From Plazaster borealis (taxonomy: Eukaryota > Echinodermata > Asteroidea > Forcipulatida > Labidiasteridae), in contig CM037472.1 in assembly GCA_021014325.1 (NCBI GenBank), positions 11,408,001-11,472,000 on the forward strand: a stretch of DNA of 64,000 nt, read 5' to 3'. Under the pieces are notes generated by a model. That model made no database searches. It worked only from the letters and a program-made list of their open reading frames with translations, and was not told the origin of the DNA. The position numbers and the translations under genes are program-made. Below, one piece after another: positions 23,228 to 34,300 of the stretch (its first letter is position 1; every line of letters begins with the position of its first letter).

Positions 23228-23356
23228 ATGGCAGAGGTAGAGTCCAAGCGTGATCTGCCATTTTTGGCGGAGTATGCGAAGAGCGGCAAAGCTAAATGTA
23301 GACAGTGCAAGAACTGCATAGACAAAGACGAGCTACGATTGGCAGAAATGGTGCAG
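23228..23356 (+). CDS. PARP1: PARP1 exon 1a: first half of zinc finger 1
   Basis: This exon has 43 codons from ATG to the donor G|GTATTT. It encodes [17 protein letters not shown] with the first two zinc ligands, and ends in Met-Val-Gln at phase 0. The position matching human Arg18 is Lys21 here. It lies 528 bp upstream of a second exon with the same role. Confidence 0.93.
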
Positions 23357-26300
23357 GTATTTTGTTTTATATTTATGTTGACTTTTAGGATGAGCAAGGA
23401 CTGACAAGCGGTGGGACTGTTGTCTGAGGAGGTGATGTTTGATTTTTTATTGTTTTGGGGTGTTTTGTTTTGGCAATACTGAAACCCCTGTTTCAGAACT
23501 GGAATATTCTTAGAGCTCAACAAATAAATCCCATCCCCTCATCAATAATCCATTTAACCACGCCGTCGCCCTTTTATTCCCATTAATCCTGAACCACTTC
23601 ACTAGCTTACTCTTTACTAGACCTACCATAAAATTATCACAATTTGGGAAGAAAGAGATATCCCTCCGCTTTTCGCGTCAATTATGAATTTGTTGTCAAT
23701 AAACATTATCTACACGGTAAGAAACAAATGATCGCAGGGCTTACTGCACCAAGTACACGTTCTTATAGATTACGCCCCCACATGTCAACTCGACCGCGCG
23801 ATCCAAACAACACTGAGTGCCACAACTAAACTGAAAACATCACATTTTGCTGCTTTTTTGACGTTTGTTATTCGGTGGCAATTATGGCAGAAGCACCAAG
23901 AGATTTTAATTTCCGGGCAGAGTACGCTAAAAGCAACAGGGCCTCTTGTAGAGGTTGTAGAGGTTGTATTTCAAAAGACAGTCTCCGTCTGGCCAAAATG
24001 GTGCAGGTAAGATTTACTAAAGAATGATTAGGGCCTACTAACTTGACTACTTATCAAATGAATTTTCTACAAAACTATACTAGATTAGAAAGTATCTATT
24101 CTATCTATCTATCTATCTATCTATCTATGCTGGTACTAGTCAACGCCTTTCAGCAACTAAACGAGGGTTGTGTGTGATGTGTCTACACATGCACTACACA
24201 GGATATGTTAAGCATAAAAAACATCAGTGTTTAATTTTAGTCTGAAAGCTTACTGAAGTTCTTACTAGGCCTACTACTAGAACCATTTTTTCTGTGAAAT
24301 ATTTCCCTCTGAAATGAAGTCGTATTCAAAAAGACACAACAGGTGATTTTGGTTCTTGCAACCATGGCAACCAAAATTATGAACAACGAATTTATACACA
24401 TGCTGAAAATTGTGCATCGTTTTCAAAATTTTCTCCTGATTCACACAAAACTTTTAGCCCACATTTTCACAGGCTTGTTATTTCATGTATGGTTGATTAC
24501 AAAAACATGCACATTGTCTGTGACTATTTTGTCAGCTCTGCCAATCCTGTATAATAACTGTGATTATGTTAATTGAACATTAAACATTACATTTTGCTGT
24601 TTTTGACATCTGTCAGTGTCATTCGGTGGCAATCATAGCAGAAGCAGAGATTTTAATTTCCGACAGAGTACACTAAAAGCATCCATTAGGACCTCTTGTA
24701 GAGGTTGTATCTTCTTCCTTCTTCCTTAACACCCAACATTTAAGTAAATTTCATATTTTGTGTAAATAAATATTGAAATAAACAACTATTTTTGGCAGTT
24801 TTTTCATTTAAGGGCAAACTTGCCGTATCCAACCTTTAATAATTCTCCATCAGTATTCTTACCTCAGCTTATTTGTTTGTTGAAAAGGTCAATGTCATCA
24901 ACCAGTTGCGAGAGAGGATTTTTTTAAGAAGATAAATAACGTCCAACATTCAATCATGGCAATGAATTGCGCAAGTGACCTTAAAGGTAGGGTCATACTT
25001 TGGTAATGACCCCAAAGAAATATTGTGTAATTTCTATCCGAAAGCCTCCTTGTTAGGCCAAGTAAAATAATAGTCCAAGCTCCAGAATGCAAAAATTGTT
25101 TTAATTAAGATTTACCCTACACCATCTGCTCCCCTTATTTTTTTACTTTTATGATGGGTATATTTATTGTGAATAAGAATCGGGATGGTGTATACAATTT
25201 TTCCTCGGCGAAAGCGTTCATTTTTGACAAAATTCGACAGAAAATCCAACGTAAATGATGCCAAAAAGAAGTTGTCTGGTACCCAGTGTCAATAGTGTAC
25301 GAAATGTTAAGTGCAGTAATTGGAGACCTGTCTACGCAAGGCACACACAGCGCGATCCGATACACATTAGCCTTTAGTCAAGGCGCACGCGGCAGCGACA
25401 CGCACGAAAAAAGACCAGCGCGAGCGGCGAAGCACTGGTCTTTTTCCGTGCGTGCCGCCGCCGCGTGCGCCTTGACTAAAGGCTAATGTACACGTCAATG
25501 CCATCACACATAAATGCATGGCGGGCTGTCGAGCGTGTCGCATAGCATGCAGACGATCAGAAAAAAAGGTTTGTATTTTTGAATAGCTAACGTTGTATGT
25601 CATTTGTTTTATCTAAATGTGTGAGGTCATAGTTACTCTTCAAGAAAATATATTTGTTTTAATGCAAATGTCATGAGGGAAAGTTCAACGATGCGAACAT
25701 TGTTTCATGTAATTGTAGCCTGTTGCCTGTGGTAGTGGACTGGAAGTGTAGGCTAGGGGCATGGTTACGGTAGCTGTTGGCTAACACGAACGTTAACATA
25801 GCATGGGCCTTACTCGTGTACATTCGGTGGTATTTTCATGTTTCCGTACGTTCCTCGTTCGCCGTCGGCGTATAACTGTGCATCGGTGGGCCGTACATGC
25901 ATATCGTCCGTTTGATTTGTTGTCGTTCAGTCATGGTGTACGAGATAGATGAGATAGTACAATGGCTGAAACATTCAAGCTTTTCTTGTGAGAAAAAAAT
26001 TCAGGCACAAACAGACTTTAAGAAATGCATTATCTGCCAATCAGTAACCAATGAAAGACTCAACAATGTGACTGATGCCAGTTCAGAAACATTACCGTAT
26101 CTTCTGTTTGAAATGCACGACGTGACTTTACTTCTCATCGTCTCAGAAGTCAAATTCAATCAAACGAATAATTTTGTTTTTAAATCCGAAATTGCATCGC
26201 CCATGTCGTGCAAAATGGACCAGCAAGACTAACATCCTTCATTTGGATGCCAGCAGTTCCACACCATCTAAATGTATGACAACTAGGCAATCAGTGCCAC

Positions 26301-28364
26301 ATTTTGACATAAAACAAATGTTTGTGATATGAGAAAGGATGACTGTTAAAATGAAACACGAAAAGCTGAGAACAATAGCAAGCACTTCAGTACAGGATAT
26401 GTTATATACACAAACTGTTGCTTCAAATGACCAACGCCTACGTGGTGATGTAAAACACAATTGATATGATCGCAGCAAAAGCAAGATATCACAAGCACTG
26501 CTATAACATTCTAAGACTGCACCGAGTCTACAGGGAACATCAGGATCCATACGATAAATCATTCAGTGCCTTACTGTGTGATGTTACCGAACCACTTCAA
26601 ACTGGCAAGGTTTTCTTTTCTTCCACTTTGAGACAGATGTATCAAACCCATCTCTCAAGTTTTGCCTCAATGCAGAGTTAGTATAGCTCAATATCGTACA
26701 TCAAGTCTTAAACAAAGACAACAGAAATACTTTGGCTCAAGTGTGTTCTTTGTACCGCGAGGAGGAGAGCTATCTGACTTGGTTTGCTCTACTCAACTGT
26801 CTGTAGCAGAACTTGTGAAAGCTCATTATATAGCCAAATTTATACTAAAATGGGAAATTAGGATGAAATACATGACCAAAGATGTAATTTTTATCACTTG
26901 CTAGACTCATTCCGGGAAATTGTTTGATTCAATCGGCCAATTATTTCGGAAGATAGGCCTATGGTAAAATACATTGTTTTCATGATTTTGGCAGGAAAAA
27001 TGGCAGCCATTTCTTTCTGTGGCCAGTGACTGAATCAATTATTATTATTTTGTTGGGGGTGAAGTATTTTGTCTATAGAATGCAGGTATAAAACTAATTT
27101 TTAGCTTAATTTCTACTATATTGGGAAACGAAGATGAAAGACATGACCAAAGATGTGATTTTTATCACTTTTTGGTGAAAAAATAGCGGCCATCTTGGAT
27201 TTTGCCCATAATGCAAACTATCCTGGATGCAAAGATTTTGCACACACGTTTGCCTCTTGCCAAACTTAATCTTGGCGAAGTTTTGATTAAATCGGTCAAT
27301 TATTTTGAAAGATATGGTAAAATACATTGTTTTAATGATTTTGGCGGGAAAAATTGCGGCCATTTTGGATTCTAGTCAGTGTCGTAAAAATGTGAGTAAT
27401 TTATTATTTTTTATGGGAGAGCGGCTCTTTGTATATAGATGGCAGGTATAAAACTCAGCGTTAGCCTAATTTCTACTAGATCGGGAAATTATTATTAATG
27501 ACATGGCGAAAATTATGATTTATATCACTTTTTTGAAAGAAAAATGGCAGCTATCTTGAATTTGACCAAGAATGTGAAATTTCAGGAACCCTAAATTTTG
27601 CATACACCTTTTTCTGACGACAAACACATTTTGGGCCAAATTTGGATTTAGTCGGCAATTTATTTCAGAAGTTATGGCAAAATACATGATTTTCATAATT
27701 TTGGCGGAAAAACTGGCGGCCATTTTGTATTTTGTCCAAAATATCCACTTTCGCTGGGGAAATTTTTTATACACCGTCCTGATTCTTGAACAGGAGTAGT
27801 TTCCGAATGCAAAAATTCCAAATAATTGAGGGGAGCACACCGTGTAGGGTAAACTCATTTTTTGGGACCTGGAGCTTGGACTATAAATAACATGTTGCTC
27901 GTCCGGACTTTTTGAAAAAGTTGGTGAGGGAGGTCCTTGTTATTTGTTATTTTCAATTTTTTTGTTATTTTTTTCAAGATTTGAAGATGGCCACCATGTC
28001 TAAGATGGCCGCCATATTGTATTTGAAGATGGTTTTATGGTTTTATGAGTATGTTCTGTATGTCCTCAAATTCTGTGTGTGTTTCTGTGTCCATTTTGAT
28101 ACATTGTAATTATTTCTAAAGAGTCATTCTTGATTTTGCTCCAAAGTTATTCTGTGTGCGTGGCATCGCGTCCTTGTGCAAAGAACTGTGGCATGCAAAC
28201 CTGAAGGGCAAAACGTTTCAAAGTAAAGAGTTTCTCATTATGCGTTGCAATAGCTATTCTTGTAGGCCTACATGTAAGACAGATGATGAAACTGCTCAAT
28301 AAAAATAAAGGGTACATTGGAAATAGCTATAAATAATATGTAAATTGATTTGATTTTTTTCACT

Positions 28365-28395
<31 letters not shown>

Positions 28396-31300
28396 AAATA
28401 ACAAAAAAATCGGTGCGGCCACCAAAACCGAGGCGGGCGGGGACGAGCAACATGTTATTTATTTTACTTGGCCTTATAAAGATGATAGTAAGCATCCTGC
28501 AAAATGAGTTTGCCTGAAGTGCCATCTGTTGATTTTAAATCAGTACAAGTAGGCCTATATTGACAACTTTTGGAGATGCAAATTTCCGAGTTGGATGGAT
28601 TTTACGTTCTTGATGAGAATATGGGAAAAAGTGGGGTTTTTTTTCAACAAGTAGGCACTGTATTCAACTGAAATTTTCACATGTGCCATTTAGGCCTATT
28701 GCATTTTTTTTGATAATGTTACCATTTAGCAAATACATCAGCATTACATTAACAAAAACCAAACAATGACCCTTTCTTTAAACAGTGGAAGTCGGATAAA
28801 TCAATTTTCCCTTTTATTTACGTGCTTGTAAAAATTGTAAGGCTGGTCTTTTCTTAATCTACATGTAGGTGAAAAGAGAAAGAACACCACTCTAACACTC
28901 TCCATAGTTTTTGTAATTTTTTATGAAGTTTTTAAAAGGCTTCAAAAACCATGCATGATATTCTTATTTAGTCTTATAATTTCCGATTTTTTTTGCCCTT
29001 GGAAAAATCAGAAATTGATGATTAAATAGCCTTAAAAGTCTATTGAACATGTAGACCAGCCTGTGTGCTTAATAAAATGTTCCTACTTTTTTCCAAGAAC
29101 CAAATATCATGCCTGAAAAACATGCATTGTGTTCACCAAATTATCACCATAAGAAATGCTAGGAAAACAATTACGCCCTATGTTACACATAGCTTGAATA
29201 TTTGTTCACACATAAAGTGTAATAACCACTTAGCTTTACTTGGAAGGTGATGATCCCAGAATAATATGGCCCATAAATGAACAAGTGGTGGTTGAATGAC
29301 AGCACTTTTCTTGGAAGTTTTGGATTGTAATTTCACTCATATGACCAAAAACATACAAACTTTTGCTGAAAACACATCCAACACTCTATTACCTACTGTC
29401 GATTAAAATAAGCCTATGTGTAAAATTAGCCATTTACAACAACCTTGTTTCCATGGGCAGAGTGCATCGACCCCTCCCAAGTAATGGCATCACAAATCAT
29501 GCTAATGAGAAATGACAAGACATATCATAATTGTGTGTCATCAATGTAGTCGTTGCAAATTATTGGCAGGTGGTTTTGTGGGTCTTTCGCAAAACTTTTG
29601 CCACACTTAGTGATATGTGCTATTTAAGAACCGTCTTATTATTAATGTTGTTATTATAATATTATACTGGCGTGTTGTGGCTGAGCCTATAAGAACACCG
29701 GACTTCTGGTGTTTCTGATCTTCAGAGTGTGGGTTGTGTCCCAGTTGTGACACTTGTGTCCTTAAGCAAGACACTTAACCATTATAGCTGCGTCCTTTGG
29801 ATGGGATGTAAAGCCATAGGTCCCTAGTGTTGTGTAATGCACGTAAAAGAACCCAGTGTACTTGTCGTAAAGAGAAGGGGTTTGCCCTGGTGTTCCTGGT
29901 TTGATTGACTGCATATTGCACCACAGCACCTTGAACCAATACATGGTGCTATGTAAACATACCTTGTAGGAACTGAGTGCTTTGAGACGCCATCAGGTGT
30001 GATAAAAAGCTATATAAGAACTACCTATCATACAGTTTAATCTGTTGATTGTTTATTTTAATTTTACAGTCGCCCTTTTTCGATGGGAAGCAGCCAAACT
30101 GGTACCACTACAAGTGTTTTTGGATAACCGTCAAGAAAGTTGAATCAACCAGTGATATTGGTGAGACAATGCAATCCTTGCTAGTTAGCGCATAAATGAA
30201 TAAGACTCTTTACAGTAAGGCCAAACAAAATAAATGTTGTGTTTACGGTAACGGCCTGAAAAAATTCCAGGTAGGTAGGTCGGAAAATAATTTTATTTTG
30301 TTAATTTTTTTTTAGTTCTTGAATTTGTTAATATTTTACACCTGTTACCATTACACTAACCTTGTTCAACTCATAAAGTTTAAATCGTCATGTTGGAAAG
30401 TGGTAAACCCTAAAAGTTTAGTAAAGCTCTTTAGAAAAAAAACATAACATGGGCTATTTACAGAGGAGGTCAAGTTGCAAGCGCTTCAGAAGTTTCAAGG
30501 AAATTTGTTATCTCACCAATCAGGGCTATGTTTTAAATGCTGATATCAATTTTACCAACTTTCAATTCGAGGTGTAGTTATTTTGTTCACATTTTTCATT
30601 CCATTGTTGTACACTTACTTGTACTTTACCCAGACTGATGAACCTCCAGGTTGCTGGGCAGGGGTTAGCCGGCCGGCCGGGCGATTCAACCAATTTTGGG
30701 TCACCCACACAATTTTCGAAGCGTACAAAAAAGCAAAAAAAACATGGAAGTGAAGTTCGCAAAATTATGTTTTTGGACGATCTAATCCCCTAATTTCTGC
30801 CCTTAATAATACTTTTTCCATCAACAACCATTTTAATGGATTCGTGATCCGTTTTATATAACTTCTTTTGCAATGAAATCTTTGTGATTAAACGATCGGT
30901 CGACAACGCACATTGGGAACAAATTCAATGAACTTTGCCCGGCATGCAGCATCGCCCTCTGTCGGCAAAAGTTGTCGATGTTTGAATAGCCTTAATCCAA
31001 GGCTGTGTATAGTACAGAATCCGCAGGCGTGCGCCACACTGTGCAGCTATTCTTTACTCCACTTGTGAACATGTACCAAGTTGGAGACTTGCCAAGTTTT
31101 CTTATGAATATGGAAATTTCAACGGCCAATCACAGCGTGCGGAGTGTTGGACTCTGGACCCGCTGTGTGTTGTGTGTGCATGGACGACCTGGCGGGCGAC
31201 CGAACGCTGTGCTGGTGGATACTCAGCACCATGTGGTTATGTGCATGCGTCTTTTAACGTTTGTATACTGAAATGAACAATCACGATTGCAATCGGCCAC

Positions 31301-34300
31301 ATTAAATCTAGCAAATATTAAGACTTGTTAAACCATTTTACGAACTTAAAAATAATCTCTCTTTGAGATTTAACCACCGTATCCTTCATTTATTGTGAAA
31401 AGGAACAATTTTTTGACTCACCCGGCGGGCTAGAAAGAAGTTTAAATTTTACCAACTCACAAAATATTTAGAAAAAAGTTTTGAGGTCGGTCGGGTTACC
31501 GTAAACACAACATTTATTTTGTTTGGCCTAAACTATGTACGTTAGTAGTAGGTTAGGTTGATAAAAAAGTAGTCTTTTGAGGTAAATGCAAGTGCTACAA
31601 AACAATGGGCAGGAAAATCGTCCCCCAATAGTTTCTTGTTTTGATTTGCCAAATGGAAGTATGCAATTACAGTGTATTACAGATCGATGTGTCGATGCAA
31701 CAAAGTCACATCTCCAAAAGTACTGTTTACATGAAATAGGAGTTTTAGAATGACAAAAGGTCTTAAAATAACATGAATGTACACACAAAGTCAAGGGACA
31801 CCTAGATATGATGTTGTTGCACAGAGCGCTTTGGCACGAGATACGACTTTGTTGCACAATGGAGTTACAACCGTGTTGCACCAAGATGACGAAACCCATT
31901 GCAATCCATCATTGGTTTCTTCTCAAGAATGTGACCAGTGTATGATGAAATGTACATGGGTTGGTTCTGTTGTTATTTATTGAAACTATTGACCATTGTT
32001 GTGTGTACTCATTCAAAAACCAATGATTAGCAGGCTTGGAAATATATGGAGGCCACTGAGGCCGTTCTCTCAGGTGCCCTAGGCCTTGGTTCCCCCTTAA
32101 AAAGTTTCCTGCCCTCTCAAAGATGAAATTCCAGTCTTGGGTGAACCATTCCTTCATTTCAATAATTGTGTTGCTATCAGTCTCAAGTCTTTCAAATTCC
32201 ATTTCTAATTTGAAGGCTGTGGAACAACTACTTGTGAACAACTCACCCTTAGGTTGTGGGCAAGGCACATCAATCTTATCACAGTCCAAACATTTGTGTG
32301 CTTAGTTTCCCTTAGACTGGAGGAATCACGAAGACCCAGCGTTCTCCCTAAACAGTGGTCCGCAGGCCAAATGCCAGTTGTAACTTCTGAGGACCAGTCA
32401 AAATTCTGTCCAAGTGGTTCGGCTGGCTAGTTCATAGCTTCCAAAAGCTACATGTAAGCCACTGACTAGTGACTACACTGGTTTCAAACTGAGGTACACT
32501 GTACCATACAAAATGACAGTGTTGAAAGAAAACCGTAAAAGATGTGGACCAGTGAAAAGGCTGGCAGACTATTGAAATGGTAAACTAACTGGTCCTGCTG
32601 GCTAGTCACTGAAAAAATTGAGGGCAAACCCTGAGACCCCTAGCTGAAGACAGTAGGGAGTTAGTTTGTAATGTTCTGTACCGTTAAATGTGTTCTACAG
32701 GTCACTTTGATGCGCTACGCTGGCAGGACCAAGAGAGGATCAGAGAGCAAATCAGCGGGGGTGGAAGTGGAGGTGGCAAGGCAGCAGCATCCAAAAGTAG
32801 CAAGACAACAGACTCATCAGACGATTATGGAGTGGAGTATGCAAAGTCCAACAGGAGCTCCTGTAAGGCGTGTGGCGACAAGATTGACAAGGTAGACATG
32901 GCAGAGTTAGTCAGCTGTATATTCGACTAGCCTGTACAAATTTCAACGAGCCTACATGTGTGTTTGACACAGGCAGGTTGATAGATTTTGACAAGCCAGC
33001 TGGGCTACTTTCCGTAAGAAGCAAGTTTAACTGCCGTAATTTCCTGCGGATAAGTCGCTCGGCGCATAAGGTGCTGTACCTCAAATTACCAAAATAAGAT
33101 TCAAAGATTATCAGATAAGGCGCCCCGCCGCATAAGGCGTGATATATCTTTCACAGTATACACGCTCGCGAAGTCACATAGGCCCTACTGCTTGTACATC
33201 AACACATTCAGGGGTCATTGTGATGGTATAAGCACACTTACCATAGCGCAAAGGAATTGTAATTTTAAAATCACAAAGACGAGTAAAACATCACTGCTAT
33301 TTTTTCATTATTATTTTGTCCATGTTCATTTTAAAGATTTTTTGATAAAACCATAGCTTTACAGTTTTTTGTTTTACACAACAAGCGCGCGCAGATAAAC
33401 GTTTTCCCAACGGTTCCCAATGAATTGGCTGCTAGGCTTTGCTATCGAGCTTTTTTGAATACTAAAATACATGCAAGAATCAACGAACGCTAGAGGGCGC
33501 TTTCTTAATATTGCTTGAAATCACATTAGGAACGTACGCCCTCTGTTGGCGAAATTCACGATAACATTAAAAAACGACTTGTTTAATAAAGACTAGTGCC
33601 TGTCATGTGATATAGCTGTGTACTGTGTGCAGCATGCATTGATCGTCGCTCATTCGCGACGGCCAGTGACTTCGTTCTTCGGTAAGTTTCTTCAAAAATG
33701 TGAACGTTTTAGGTTTTATTTTAAGAAAAATGTGACATGTAGAATTACCCTGGACGAAATAAAGGAACTATTTTGCAGTATAAATGTAAGATTTTACATT
33801 GTAATCATCACAATGAACTCAATCGAAATCAGATAAGGCGCACTGGAAGATAAGACGCAGTGACTTTTTTGTACCATCGAAAGTCAGACAAGAGGCGTCT
33901 TATCCGTAGGAAATTACGGTACATGTAACCCTGTGACACCCACCCCCAATCGGCTTGTTGTACTCTTTTGCTTACCGCTGGAAACGTTGGATGACTCCCG
34001 AGCAGTTCTTTGAAAAAAGGCCTTATACTTTCCACAAGCACCCCCACCCCCATCCGCCCATGGATGTGACCCAGGATTTAGAAATGGGTTCTCAAATTTG
34101 CTGTAACTTGAAACGAGTGCCTCAAAGCTGCTCATGTACATAACTGTTAACAAACTAAAAAGTGGGGTTTCTAATTAAAAATAAGATGTCTAACAGACTC
34201 CCAGACAGATTGCTGATTAATAACTTGGAACCCCCTCCCCTACCCCCTTCCTTTCTAATGTTATTGAGCCAAAATAACTCTCTGTGATTAATTCCATATC

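Larger units (their letters stand above)
24985..28490. mobile_element. Composite inverted-repeat element in PARP1 intron 1
   Basis: A left arm at about 25050-25140 ('ggccaagtaaaata', 'gtccaagctcca', 'tttaccctacac', 'tgctcccct') recurs inverted at about 27796-27888, and its outer part recurs at 28461-28480. The gap in the right arm is filled by a separate hairpin element (27888-28460). The left edge begins TTAA-AGGTAGGGTC like family C. Inside lie a GC-rich hairpin (25365-25488), the decayed ORF at 25.9-26.9 kb and degenerate tandem repeats (26.84-27.74 kb). The outer right end is not resolved. Confidence 0.6.
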
